A program made the position numbers and the translations under genes. Shown piece by piece: positions 55,302-64,000 of a stretch of 64,000 nucleotides of DNA. Below the pieces are notes generated by a model. It was given only the letters and a program-made list of their open reading frames with translations, was not told the origin of the DNA and did no database searches. The stretch is from Ornithobacterium rhinotracheale DSM 15997 (GTDB lineage: Bacteria; Bacteroidota; Bacteroidia; Flavobacteriales; Weeksellaceae). Positions within the stretch are counted from its first letter, which is position 1. Every line of letters begins with the position of its first letter. The stretch covers positions 439,501 through 503,500 of the forward strand of contig NC_018016.1 of NCBI RefSeq assembly GCF_000265465.1, in the 5' to 3' direction.

Positions 55302-56345
55302 TTATCGTTCTATCATTACATTATAGTAATTAATTTTTGTCTCTTTACCATCAGTTTGCGTTACGACAACCTTCATGTTGCCCTCCACAAAACTTGGCAA
55401 GGTAACATTTCCTTGTGCATCTACTTCTGCCTCTATTCCGTTGAAAATAACCTGCACTTTGCTAATCTGAACACCTGGCAAATCCACAATATTATAATTG
55501 AAAGTTTTTGGCGCTCGGTTATTCTTCACATTTTCCAAATATGGGAATGCTTTCCCCAACTCACTTTGTACTTTAACCTCCAAGGTTGTAAACTCAAGCT
55601 CTGCTACTAAATCGGGAGCATCTGTTGCCCAAAGCTTTGCCTTGTATTTTTTGCTCGGCTCCAAATTCGCCATTTTGTATGAATGGCTATTTTCTGGCAA
55701 TGTAATGTCCTCCCCATTTATTTGCAATGTATAAGTCTTTCCTTTTTGGGATTTCCAAGTAAGATTGGCACTACGCTGAGAAATATTTTCTGCTTTGAAG
55801 TCCTTTGGGGCAGTTGCCTTTTGTTCTTTGTAGTAAATTTGAATGTCGTCTAATTTTATGTATGATTGCTGTATCTGAACTTTAAAAGAGTTTAAATAGG
55901 CAATATTTTCAGGGATTGATAGCTCTTTGACTAGTTTTTTCCACCCCCTTTCTTCTTCCTCTATAGTAAAACCTTTGATTGTATTGTAGCTTGTTCCGGC
56001 CATATTATATTCCTCATTACCATCGTCTTTGGTAGCTCTGATTCTAACTGAAGTTTTATCGAGAGGGGTGTTTGTAGACACCCAAAAACTAATGATTATT
56101 TTCTGCCCTGCAACATTTTCGATTTTAAGTTTTTTGGTAGTTACGCTGGGGTAATCATAAAATCCCAGATATTCGGTGCTTAAATACTTTCCGCCACCTC
56201 TTCCGCCGGTATTATTTAGTTCAAATTGATTTGAATACCAGTTTTCCAATCCTTGCTCAAAATCTCCATTAGGGAGCAGATTATCTTGAGCCATGGCTAC
56301 TTGAAGGCTTAAAAATAGAAATAAGAAAAGTCTTAAAATTTTCAT
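55302..56345 (-). CDS. Secreted FN3-domain protein with N-terminal carbohydrate-binding-like domain
   Basis: 347 residues. Type I signal peptide (cleavage near AMAQ). Residues 22-175 look like a jelly-roll module (NLLPNGDFEQGLENWYSNQF start, KLDDIQIYYKE end), as in CBM4/CBM22-like or DUF5017 domains. An FN3 domain follows (APKDFKAENISQRSANLTWK, SYKMANLEPSKKYKAKLWAT), then a short beta domain. Probably exported and binding, not catalytic. It lies between the DUF4856 and Ig-like lipoprotein genes. Confidence 0.75.
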   Translation of the reverse strand: MKILRLFLFLFLSLQVAMAQDNLLPNGDFEQGLENWYSNQFELNNTGGRGGGKYLSTEYLGFYDYPSVTTKKLKIENVAGQKIIISFWVSTNTPLDKTSVRIRATKDDGNEEYNMAGTSYNTIKGFTIEEEERGWKKLVKELSIPENIAYLNSFKVQIQQSYIKLDDIQIYYKEQKATAPKDFKAENISQRSANLTWKSQKGKTYTLQINGEDITLPENSHSYKMANLEPSKKYKAKLWATDAPDLVAELEFTTLEVKVQSELGKAFPYLENVKNNRAPKTFNYNIVDLPGVQISKVQVIFNGIEAEVDAQGNVTLPSFVEGNMKVVVTQTDGKETKINYYNVMIER

Positions 56346-56359
56346 ATTGATCTATAAAC

Positions 56360-57574
56360 TTATAATATTAAATCTGAGTCAAAACCAAAAATATCTCCAA
56401 TTCTTTTAGCTATTCGGTTCAATGCTCCGTTACCGTCAACTCCTATTAGGTTATTTTTATCCCAAAAACCTGTTACTCCTATCATTTCCGACGCCAAGGA
56501 TTCTATTGTTTCATAATTATCAATATAAAAAGAACCATTTGCTTTACGAGTTGCTATGAAGGAATACAAAAATCCATAAGCTTCTGACAACTCATGAAAA
56601 GCTTTTTGATATTCTCCACCTGTAATTTCTCCTCCTAAATTTGGCTTTGATTGTTTTAAGTAATGCACACAACGAGTGGCAAAAAGCAATGAAAGATTTT
56701 CTCTTATGATTCCAATTTGCTCTTCAAGCTTGGTATAATCTCTTTCTTTTAATGCTAATCTTCCGACTTTGAAAGCTTTTGTTACTTTTTTATCTACATC
56801 TCTCATAAAATCAGCTCCTTGAAATTCATTTACCATATAATTGGCAATAAATTTAGGGGTTCCATCTCTATTTTCTTTCCCCAACAAAGCATAGGCTATA
56901 TCCCAATGATATTCTAGCTCTGTATATTGCTTTCCTCTCAAGAATTGTCTTTTTGCATTTTTGTCCCTTAACTCTGTATTTTTCATTACATTATCTCCGA
57001 GATGTTCATTTAGGATTTGGTCTAGAAAAATTATCCCCATAATTTGTTTTTCTACTAATTCAGAGATTTCTATTCCTTTTTCATTTATAAAACGAATATC
57101 TTTCCCTTTCTCTGAGCCTACTTTACCAACTTTCCCTTCGCTTGCAGTCTCCCATTTATGGCCATTAAGCTTAATTAATTGCTCTACACTTTGATTAAAT
57201 TTCCCTAATACCTTTTGCTGCAAATCAGGATTCATTTTAAACAAATCTGAAGACGATGCTGTCATCGATTTAGCTGAAATATTTCCAAGAGGGGAACTAG
57301 AAACAAACTCATATTTTTCATTAAACTCTTTTTTATTTGAAAAGGCTGTCCTATCTACTAAATCATTTAAGCTAAGTAGATTATCAATCACACGTCTTCC
57401 CTCGCTTAAAGCATTGTTTGGGAATAATTTTTTATAATCTTCACTTACATCTACTTTATCTTTATTCTTCTTCTCATTAACTACGGTCTCAGTCCCACTA
57501 TCTGAACCGCCACATGAATTAAGGCTAAATACTCCAACTAATACTCCTAATGCTAAAATTGTTTTCTTTATCAT
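56360..57574 (-). CDS. DUF4856-type lipoprotein
   Basis: 404 residues. Lipoprotein signal with Cys21 (VFSLNSCGG). The helical body includes the DUF4856 mark YTELEYHWDIAYALLG and later ELSEAYGFLYSFIATR. Related imelysin-like helical proteins take part in iron or peptide uptake, but the role of DUF4856 is not settled. Its place in a SusC/SusD operon without a glycosidase suggests a surface ligand-binding role. Confidence 0.75.
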   Translation of the reverse strand: MIKKTILALGVLVGVFSLNSCGGSDSGTETVVNEKKNKDKVDVSEDYKKLFPNNALSEGRRVIDNLLSLNDLVDRTAFSNKKEFNEKYEFVSSSPLGNISAKSMTASSSDLFKMNPDLQQKVLGKFNQSVEQLIKLNGHKWETASEGKVGKVGSEKGKDIRFINEKGIEISELVEKQIMGIIFLDQILNEHLGDNVMKNTELRDKNAKRQFLRGKQYTELEYHWDIAYALLGKENRDGTPKFIANYMVNEFQGADFMRDVDKKVTKAFKVGRLALKERDYTKLEEQIGIIRENLSLLFATRCVHYLKQSKPNLGGEITGGEYQKAFHELSEAYGFLYSFIATRKANGSFYIDNYETIESLASEMIGVTGFWDKNNLIGVDGNGALNRIAKRIGDIFGFDSDLIL

Positions 57575-57608
57575 AATAAAATATTTTAAATCTAATTTAT
57601 TTGTTTTT

Positions 57609-58220
57609 TTAAGGTAAAATTATTTTTTCACAGAATCCAAAATCGTTACTATAACCATCTGTTCTGAATTTATTTTCATATTTAATTTCTGGTGTTACGA
57701 TCAATCCATCTGTAGAAGTTGCTTGCATAGTCGCTTTCATCTCAAAACTATTGTACCCCGCTCCATAAATTCCTAAATACAATGGGAATCCTGACTCTGC
57801 TTGAAATGTGATTTCTTTTTTCTCTCCATTTTTGAATTCTGCTTCCACATCCTCGTCATCGTAGGTTCTTAAGATTTTTAATTTTTTGTTTTCATCTATA
57901 TAACGAACCATGATATAGGAATTAGGATTTGAGCTCACCTCATCGCCATAATATTCTTTCTCCAAATAGTAAAAAGTTAAAGTCACTTTATAAGTTCGTT
58001 TTTCGGCAATTTCTTTACCAGGATAAATGTATTCTTCCTCACTAATTTGGGGCTCGCACGGGAGCTTTGGCATCGTTTCATACCCAATGTAGGAAGGGGG
58101 CATTTTTTTATTTCCAAAAAGTGCACGATAATCTTCCGCAGGCAAATCCTCCGCCGTTTCGTTGCATTGCACAAATGCGAAAAACGCAATGATTATTCCT
58201 AAATATTTTAAAAAATTCAT
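57609..58220 (-). CDS. Lipoprotein of unknown function in the second Sus-like operon
   Basis: 203 residues. Lipoprotein signal with Cys19 (AFFAFVQC). The body is beta-rich (RTYKVTLTFYYLEKEYYG, NSYIMVRYIDENKKL, KKEITFQAESGFPLYLGIYG), with cysteines at two further places. Not recognised. It lies 34 bases after the DUF4856 gene's upstream neighbour and 10 bases after the DUF4302 gene. Confidence 0.65.
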   Translation of the reverse strand: MNFLKYLGIIIAFFAFVQCNETAEDLPAEDYRALFGNKKMPPSYIGYETMPKLPCEPQISEEEYIYPGKEIAEKRTYKVTLTFYYLEKEYYGDEVSSNPNSYIMVRYIDENKKLKILRTYDDEDVEAEFKNGEKKEITFQAESGFPLYLGIYGAGYNSFEMKATMQATSTDGLIVTPEIKYENKFRTDGYSNDFGFCEKIILP

Positions 58221-58230
58221 CTTTTTATTT

Positions 58231-59148
58231 TTAATAAATTATTGCTTGAAATCCTTTTTGAGAAGCTACATAACTATTTCCCTTTTTCTTGAATTGCGTA
58301 AAATTCACACTATCGTTTACCTGAATGCCTGGCAGCATCAAAATTCCGTCTTCCATTGCCACATAGCCACTTCCCAAACCTGTATAGTACTTGCTAACTG
58401 TCACATGAGGCTGCATATTTCTTAAAAACACGGTGTATCGTTTATTGACATCTGTATGTTTGTCTTTTGAAAAATTAGTTACAAAAACTTCCTCGCCATA
58501 AGGATTATTGATACTTAAGTTTTTAATTCTTTTTCGCTCAAACTGCAATTTAGTATCATAAACTTCCTTCATCACCTCTTCCCAATCCTTTCCTGCGGGA
58601 ATAGGTTTAAGCACAATGTATTCGCTAGTATTATTTGGGTATTTATTGGTAGAGAAAATCAAGCTACCATCGGCATCTTTTTTAAAAAACAAAAAGCTTG
58701 TTTGCATCGTTTCAAATATATAATTGGGCGAAATAAAGTTGAGTTGCGTATATGAGTTATGCGAAATACTGTACTGGCTAGTTTTGACTTCTTCTTTGGA
58801 TGTGAAAGTTTTATCCGAGAGCATTTCCACCTCTCCATTTTCTTTAAATTTCATCAATAAATGAAAGCCTCCTTGTCCATAATCTCGCTCCACAAAGATA
58901 ACTCCGTAACTTTTGGAACGAATGAGGTTTCTCGACAAGTCGTTGAATTTATTGGCTAAATTTGGAAAATAAATCATTTCCCAGCCATTTGGTGCATTGA
59001 CCAAGGTTTGTTTTAGAGTATCTTTTGCAGAGATGATTCTTTCGCTAGGCGTTTGGTCAAAAAATCTATCGTCCTCTTGATTACAAGAAAACAAGAATAA
59101 TATACTAGCCATCCCACAAAAAAGTTTATTTAGAATATTGTTTTTCAT
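58231..59148 (-). CDS. DUF4302-type lipoprotein
   Basis: 305 residues from MKNNILNKLFCGMASILFLF; a frame four codons longer would overlap the previous gene. Lipidated Cys22. The family start DRFFDQTPSERIISAKDTLK then APNGWEMIYFPN is clear. DUF4302 proteins recur in SusC/SusD operons with a predicted metallopeptidase, as here. Function unknown, probably surface-exposed. Confidence 0.8.
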   Translation of the reverse strand: MKNNILNKLFCGMASILFLFSCNQEDDRFFDQTPSERIISAKDTLKQTLVNAPNGWEMIYFPNLANKFNDLSRNLIRSKSYGVIFVERDYGQGGFHLLMKFKENGEVEMLSDKTFTSKEEVKTSQYSISHNSYTQLNFISPNYIFETMQTSFLFFKKDADGSLIFSTNKYPNNTSEYIVLKPIPAGKDWEEVMKEVYDTKLQFERKRIKNLSINNPYGEEVFVTNFSKDKHTDVNKRYTVFLRNMQPHVTVSKYYTGLGSGYVAMEDGILMLPGIQVNDSVNFTQFKKKGNSYVASQKGFQAIIY

Positions 59149-59149
59149 A

Positions 59150-60073
59150 TTATTGAGCATATTTTTTAAGTCTAATTAAATTTTGCAAATTCAATACATT
59201 GATGTCTATATCAAATTCTTCTTTTAGGTATTTAGTCACAAAATCTCTTTTAGCCTCCAATGTTTTTTTGGCTTGGCTTGCTCTCTCTACCTCCTTATAA
59301 TAATCATCGGCAGGTGTAGCTGCATACTCAATCATCTGATCTACTTCATGTTTTGGATAGGAAAGCAAAACGCTCATTGTTTCAGCAAAATCCTCATACA
59401 CATCATAACGAGCTGCTGAAAAACTATAAAAGCCAACATAAAAAGGAACAGAAGAAAGCTCTGAGGCTTCTTTTTTTTCGCCAAAATCATCTAGCTTATA
59501 TTTTCTAAAATTTAAATTGGAAAATTCTTCTAAATCAAATTTCTTGTGATATGCCATGAGCTTAGCCATATTGTTTTGAACATTTCTTGAAAGGCGAATC
59601 ATCGATTCCTCATTATTTTTATTAAAATCATCTACCTTAAAAATTGTAAACGGAAAAGGAGAATCGTTCGACAACTGCCACTTTTCAACGCCAAATGAAT
59701 CTATATTAGCATTGCCAAACAGCTTTATCTCGGCAGGAAACATTTCTTTTAACAATTCTTTTCCAGCCACTTGCATATATAAATCGATCCAAATTACATT
59801 TAGGGCTTTTGCCACTTCATAAGCTTTTGCCTCATTCGGAGGGAAAAGCTGCATGCGATCAAAAGAGCTATTGTTCTGCCACTGGTAATTTACCGCAATA
59901 TTGTATGGCTTTTCAAAATTTTGATTTAAGTAAGTTTGAAATTCTGAATTTGGCGTTTGAGAAACATTTATCACGCTTTTGGGAGATAAATCTTCCGAAC
60001 CTTCGCAGCTTGCCAAAAATAGCAAACCGCTCAATGCAAATATTGAATATTTTATATTTTTAATCTGAATCAT
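59150..60073 (-). CDS. Lipoprotein of the zinc-metallopeptidase-like family that has lost HExxH
   Basis: 307 residues. Lipoprotein signal with Cys23 (LFLASC). Overall layout matches the putative zinc-binding metallopeptidases found next to SusD and DUF4302 proteins, including the later EDFAETMSVLL (227-231 EDFAE). Where the zinc motif HExxH is expected, the sequence reads NNMAK (167-171), so both histidines and the glutamate are missing. This suggests a binding protein derived from a peptidase and not an active enzyme. It lies 9 bases after the SusD-like gene. Confidence 0.7.
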   Translation of the reverse strand: MIQIKNIKYSIFALSGLLFLASCEGSEDLSPKSVINVSQTPNSEFQTYLNQNFEKPYNIAVNYQWQNNSSFDRMQLFPPNEAKAYEVAKALNVIWIDLYMQVAGKELLKEMFPAEIKLFGNANIDSFGVEKWQLSNDSPFPFTIFKVDDFNKNNEESMIRLSRNVQNNMAKLMAYHKKFDLEEFSNLNFRKYKLDDFGEKKEASELSSVPFYVGFYSFSAARYDVYEDFAETMSVLLSYPKHEVDQMIEYAATPADDYYKEVERASQAKKTLEAKRDFVTKYLKEEFDIDINVLNLQNLIRLKKYAQ

Positions 60074-60082
60074 AACTAAATT

Positions 60083-61579
60083 TTATCTAGGGTTTGGAGT
60101 TAAGCCACTATCTATTGCGAGAGGTGGAATTTGTAGTGTTTTTCTATAATCTTCTTTCTTTAAAATTCTATCTAATTTATACTCATCTCCAGGTTGATTT
60201 CTATTTACACTAAGATGATATCGGCGAATGTCGAACCAGCGCAAGCCCTCGTGCACAAATTCTCTGCGACGGAGCTCACACACAAAGGCTACTATCGATG
60301 CCTTGAAAAATGACATTGCATCAAAAGATGATGTGTATAAATCTTGAGCATTTTTAAATCCATACAAAATCTCTTCTTTGCTTAATCCTAAGGACATTTT
60401 TGCTTTTAGATAACTTCTTAGATTTAAAATGGCTTCATCGTTTTTTTCCAGCATAGCCAGCGCTTCTACTTTATTGAGCAAAACCTCATCTGCCGTAAAA
60501 AGCACATTGTCTGAGTAGATTCCTTTTGGGTTTAATCCTGTGCTTTCAAAAGTTGAGAAATCTCTGAATTTATTAATGTATTTTGCTGTGCTATTTTCTA
60601 CACCATGCACTTTTTCTGCATAGTAGAAACTTAAATCTAGGCTTGGGGATAAATTGCTAAATAAATCTTTCACTTTATTATGGTCTAGACCATATTTCTC
60701 GACCTTAAAATTTCGATTCCAGCGAGTTTCTGTCGGGGTTAAAAGTAAATTCGTTTTCTCCTGGCTATTGGTGTACCAATCATTTACCGAAAAATTATAA
60801 TCTCTGTATTCATTCCAGTTTCTAATGGCATTAAAAGCATCTATCCCCAGCACATAATCGCTGTAATCCACCACTTTTTGCCAATCGCCGTGATACAAAT
60901 AAAATCTTGTAGCAAAGGCTGCCGCCGCTTTTACATTAAAATGGAATTTAGGCTGTTTGTAATTATTATCTTTAATTAAAGGCAAACCTAATTCTAAATC
61001 TTCTTGAATTTTGTTGTAAGTTTCCTCGAGCGTTCCACGAGAATAGGTAGGAAATGCGTTTTTCTCAGGCGTCGTTACATACGGAATCCCTGGCAAGCTC
61101 TGAGCCGTAGTAGGATTGTAAGTATCTGCCCAAATGTTTGCCAACATAAAATGCAAATAGGCACGAAGCACCAAGGCTTCGCCATACAAAGCCGTGATTT
61201 CTGGTGTTTTTTCTTTAAACTTTTTAAGGCTTTCAAGTGCTTGATTCACTTGTGCAATGCCACGGTAGCTATCGTTCCAGAAATTAAGTGGCGTGTCTAG
61301 ATCCTCATTGTCATAGTCTTGCCAATAGAACATTGCCTCGTTCAAACGATTGTATTTGCCTCCTTCGCGAATATCCACATTGTCGGTGCGAGGTTCCAGA
61401 AACGGATAATAACTCGCGTGTGGATAAGCCGCCGTTAAAACTTCACGGATTTTCTGCACATCGTCGATTTCTATATCGTAATCTGATTTTGGCGACTCGT
61501 CCAAAAAATCATTACAGCTCAGCATTCCTAAACTAAAGAAAATACCGTATAAAATATATTGAATTTTTAATCTTCTCAT
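60083..61579 (-). CDS. SusD/RagB-family lipoprotein
   Basis: 498 residues. Lipoprotein signal with Cys22 (LGMLSC), then NDFLDESPKSDYDI, the common start of mature SusD proteins. Helical TPR core (FWNDSYRGIAQVNQALESLK, EALVLRAYLHFMLANIWADT) and the late ELRRREFVHEGLRWFDIRRY element are typical. The end is LQIPPLAIDSGLTPNPR and not the full QNPGY form. Lid protein of the SusC transporter encoded upstream, 15 bases away. Confidence 0.92.
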   Translation of the reverse strand: MRRLKIQYILYGIFFSLGMLSCNDFLDESPKSDYDIEIDDVQKIREVLTAAYPHASYYPFLEPRTDNVDIREGGKYNRLNEAMFYWQDYDNEDLDTPLNFWNDSYRGIAQVNQALESLKKFKEKTPEITALYGEALVLRAYLHFMLANIWADTYNPTTAQSLPGIPYVTTPEKNAFPTYSRGTLEETYNKIQEDLELGLPLIKDNNYKQPKFHFNVKAAAAFATRFYLYHGDWQKVVDYSDYVLGIDAFNAIRNWNEYRDYNFSVNDWYTNSQEKTNLLLTPTETRWNRNFKVEKYGLDHNKVKDLFSNLSPSLDLSFYYAEKVHGVENSTAKYINKFRDFSTFESTGLNPKGIYSDNVLFTADEVLLNKVEALAMLEKNDEAILNLRSYLKAKMSLGLSKEEILYGFKNAQDLYTSSFDAMSFFKASIVAFVCELRRREFVHEGLRWFDIRRYHLSVNRNQPGDEYKLDRILKKEDYRKTLQIPPLAIDSGLTPNPR

Positions 61580-61594
61580 CGATTTTTAAATTTT

Positions 61595-64000
61595 TTAAAA
61601 CATAAGATTTATCCCCAAAGTGCATTGTCTCTGAATTGGCAACGCTACCCCTCCCGAACGGAAGAATTCAGGATCTTGTCCGTTGAGTTTTTTATCAGAA
61701 TAAATCAAGAACGGATTGGTAATTTGCAAACGGATATTAGCTCCTTGCATTTTCCATTTTTGGATCAAATCTGGACTAAATGTATAGCCTAGCGAAATGT
61801 TTTTCATTCGCACAAAGCTTCCATCTGCCACACGCAATTGCGAGTAATTGTAGGTATTATATGCACGCTCAATATTTTCTTCGCCCACGAGTTTTATCAA
61901 ATCTTTAGACGGAATCACTGGCACATTGGTTTTAAATTCATCGCCAGGGTTGAGCCATCTGTTTAAATAATAATTTGCAAAAACATTCAAATCGGCAAAA
62001 CCTGGATCGTAGGTAGGTTGCAATCTGATTTTATTCCCCACTTGATAGGTGATGAAAAATGATAAATCGAAGTTTTTATATTTAAAGGTATTTGAAAAAC
62101 CACCTGTGAGGTTTGGCTCAATGGCTCCTTCATATTTTAGATAAGATAAAGAATATTTTGTATCCAAGAAATCGGCACCTGCACTTTTGGCAAATTCAAA
62201 ACCTTGAAACGGATAATCGCCAAAATAAAAACTCGGCAAGCCGTATTGGTCTAATCCTGTGAACTGGAAAGAGTACAACCCTCCTCGCGGACGCCCCACA
62301 ACATTTCCTTTGCCCGTACCCGCTACTAGATCAAATGTATCTGGCGTGTTTCTAAGTCGAGTGATTTTCTGGTCGTAATACCCCATGGTGTACATTGCAG
62401 TCCAAGAAAAATCTTGGGTTTTAATCGGTGTAGCATTCAAAGTAAATTCTACCCCTTTAGTATCCATGTCGGCAAAATTTGCAAATTTATAATATTCCCC
62501 GCCGATGCCTGAGGTGCGTACCAAATCTATTAAATCAAATGATTTTCTCTGATACGCATCAATGGTGAAATTCCATCTATTTTTGAACAAGCCTACATCC
62601 AAGCCCACATTAAGCTCATACATTTTCTCCCAAGTTAAATCTCTGTTTTCTAGATTTAAAAGTGATAATTGATTTTCTCTTTCCTTGGTAAGATAACGAT
62701 TAGTAACGCCTGAAGTAAACACAGCTAATGAATTTATCGCACTTTCGCTCATTTTAGCCGTGAAACCATAACTGGCTCTCAAGGCTAAAGTATTAAGGTT
62801 TGGCAATTTTTGAATAAATTCTTCTTTATCTAAATTCCATTTAGCTCCCACATTCCAAGTTGGCAACCAGCGAGATTGCGCTCCACGCCCAGAGATATTG
62901 GCTCCTTCGTAATTTACCACCGCATTGATGATATATTTGCCTGCATAGCCATAAGTTGCATTTCCTGAAAAAGTTACACCACGATCTTTGATTCGGCTTA
63001 ATCCAAAATAAGCCTCGTTTTCGGTCTGTAATTTCTGGAACACCAATGGCGAAGTAATCACTTGATTGGCTCTATCGAAAAGCATTCCATAACCACTGAA
63101 TGGGTTGATTTCTCGATCGGTAGAACGAATTTCATTGAATCCATATAGTTTTAAATCATTTTCGCCCCATTGTTTTTCGTAGTCGAGCGATAGACGCACC
63201 AAGTAATTTTTTAATTTATTTTCTGTTTTATTAAAAATTCCACCTTCGGGCAAAATCACTTTTGGAAAATTATAATTTCCGTCATTTTCTCTAAACAAAT
63301 AAATGTTTTCGGCAAGCTCCACTGGATTATTGTCTGCTTGATATGCCAAAATCACATTAGAATTACTCTTTACCGTGTGCTCGCTAGAGGTACTTGCACG
63401 GCGTGCTACGGCAGTTAAATTCGCTACTAAATTAGGCTTAATTTTATATTCTAATTCGCCTTGAATTTTTAAATCAATGACATTAATATCTAAATAATTA
63501 TTATCGTATTCATTAAAGATATTGAACGGTGCCCAGTTGTTTCTGTAATAAAGATTGGGCAACATTGCACGAGTGGTGTTCAAGGCATAAGAAAACGGGT
63601 TGATGTCGAAATCACGCTCAAAACTACCGATATTTGTATTTTTCTTTTGTCTAAAAGTTCCTGGTGCTTTTTGATTTCGGAAGTTTCCTTGAATATTAAT
63701 ATTTGTTTTGAATTTATCGCTGATGAAATAAGTGTTTTTCACATTAGCCGTAAGTCGCTTCGTTTTATCGATAATGCTCCAGCCACCATCTGTGTAGTAG
63801 CCCAAAGATGCGTAATTAGCACTATTTTCGCCACCACCGCTAAAGTTTAAAGCCAAGGTGTGCGTAGGGCGCATTCTGAAAAGCTCGTTGAACCAATCGG
63901 TATCGGCATATTCAAACTTTCTTAAATAATTAGCAATGCTTTCTGGCGTATTGTCTAGTGCATAGGATTGTGTAGCCTCGTTAAAAGTCGTGAGGCTTTT
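61595..64000 (-). CDS. SusC/RagA-family TonB-dependent transporter, partial
   Basis: The frame stays open to the window edge, so the N terminus, plug and TonB box lie outside; 801 residues are visible. The first visible part contains YADTDWFNELFRMRPTHTLA, then LNFSGGGENSANYASLGYYT, the usual start of the barrel. The barrel ends with IQRQCTLGINLMF, with the terminal aromatic residue. First gene in this window of an operon with SusD, a degenerate metallopeptidase-like protein, DUF4302, DUF4856, FN3 and Ig-like lipoproteins. Confidence 0.93.
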   Translation of the reverse strand, partial: KSLTTFNEATQSYALDNTPESIANYLRKFEYADTDWFNELFRMRPTHTLALNFSGGGENSANYASLGYYTDGGWSIIDKTKRLTANVKNTYFISDKFKTNINIQGNFRNQKAPGTFRQKKNTNIGSFERDFDINPFSYALNTTRAMLPNLYYRNNWAPFNIFNEYDNNYLDINVIDLKIQGELEYKIKPNLVANLTAVARRASTSSEHTVKSNSNVILAYQADNNPVELAENIYLFRENDGNYNFPKVILPEGGIFNKTENKLKNYLVRLSLDYEKQWGENDLKLYGFNEIRSTDREINPFSGYGMLFDRANQVITSPLVFQKLQTENEAYFGLSRIKDRGVTFSGNATYGYAGKYIINAVVNYEGANISGRGAQSRWLPTWNVGAKWNLDKEEFIQKLPNLNTLALRASYGFTAKMSESAINSLAVFTSGVTNRYLTKERENQLSLLNLENRDLTWEKMYELNVGLDVGLFKNRWNFTIDAYQRKSFDLIDLVRTSGIGGEYYKFANFADMDTKGVEFTLNATPIKTQDFSWTAMYTMGYYDQKITRLRNTPDTFDLVAGTGKGNVVGRPRGGLYSFQFTGLDQYGLPSFYFGDYPFQGFEFAKSAGADFLDTKYSLSYLKYEGAIEPNLTGGFSNTFKYKNFDLSFFITYQVGNKIRLQPTYDPGFADLNVFANYYLNRWLNPGDEFKTNVPVIPSKDLIKLVGEENIERAYNTYNYSQLRVADGSFVRMKNISLGYTFSPDLIQKWKMQGANIRLQITNPFLIYSDKKLNGQDPEFFRSGGVALPIQRQCTLGINLMF

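Overview
The window is AT-rich chromosomal DNA from a Bacteroidota bacterium, most likely class Flavobacteriia (a Weeksellaceae-like lineage would fit; the genus cannot be fixed from sequence alone). The evidence is two SusC/SusD loci, DUF4302- and DUF4856-type lipoproteins, a DUF2723 membrane glycosyltransferase, an atp operon without beta and epsilon genes, an atpB product with a long secreted N-terminal extension, and promoters of the Bacteroidota TTG-N18/19-TAnnTTTG type.

Layout. 1-345: 3' end of a SpoU-type RNA methyltransferase gene. 396-7122 (minus): a compact glycan-uptake locus susC-susD-GH97. 7210-7992: a methyltransferase. 8122-13169 (minus): atpB-E-F-H-A-G. 13257-21805: an 8.55-kb mobile element. 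21793-24469: a polytopic membrane protein, a CCG-domain Fe-S protein and a small conserved protein. 24546-27294: citrate synthase and enolase. 27425-44375 (minus): an almost unbroken str-S10-spc-alpha super-operon (rpsL-rpsG-fusA-rpsJ, then rplC through rplQ with secY, infA, rpmJ and rpoA). 44585-54579: a DUF937/OmpA protein, an LpxL-like acyltransferase with a GT2 glycosyltransferase, a small accessory patch (YD-like lipoprotein, decayed heptad-repeat gene, helical protein), the DUF2723 protein and lpxB. 54683-64000 (minus): a second SusC/SusD operon that carries six further exported proteins and no glycosidase.

The most notable part is 13257-21805. It encodes an HUH-type rolling-circle Rep, a 52-residue HTH protein beside two iteron-like repeats, and a tightly packed plus-strand run of small, mostly single-TM proteins. 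It also encodes a beta-rich coat candidate, a Gly/Tyr/Asn-rich basic protein and a membrane-anchored GH19-like muramidase. A strong terminator follows, and then a secreted protein whose stop codon overlaps the start of an IS30-family transposase (TGATG). The only matching imperfect inverted repeats (15 of 20) lie at the two outer edges of the whole element. The simplest reading is an integrated small ssDNA phage that uses an IS30-type DDE transposase as its integrase. Size, lysin, Rep and absence of a recognisable packaging or Zot ATPase recall membrane-containing FLiP-like (Finnlakeviridae) phages, but no capsid homology could be shown here. The right repeat supplies the last codons and stop of the neighbouring host gene, and the left repeat lies about 50 bp upstream of a candidate atp promoter.

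How the genes work together: the two Sus-like loci import nutrients across the outer membrane, the first probably alpha-glucosides. The atp genes make Fo plus most of F1. The ribosomal super-operon makes translation, secretion and RNA polymerase alpha components. LpxB, the LpxL-like protein, the GT2 protein, the DUF2723 protein and the OmpA protein concern the envelope.
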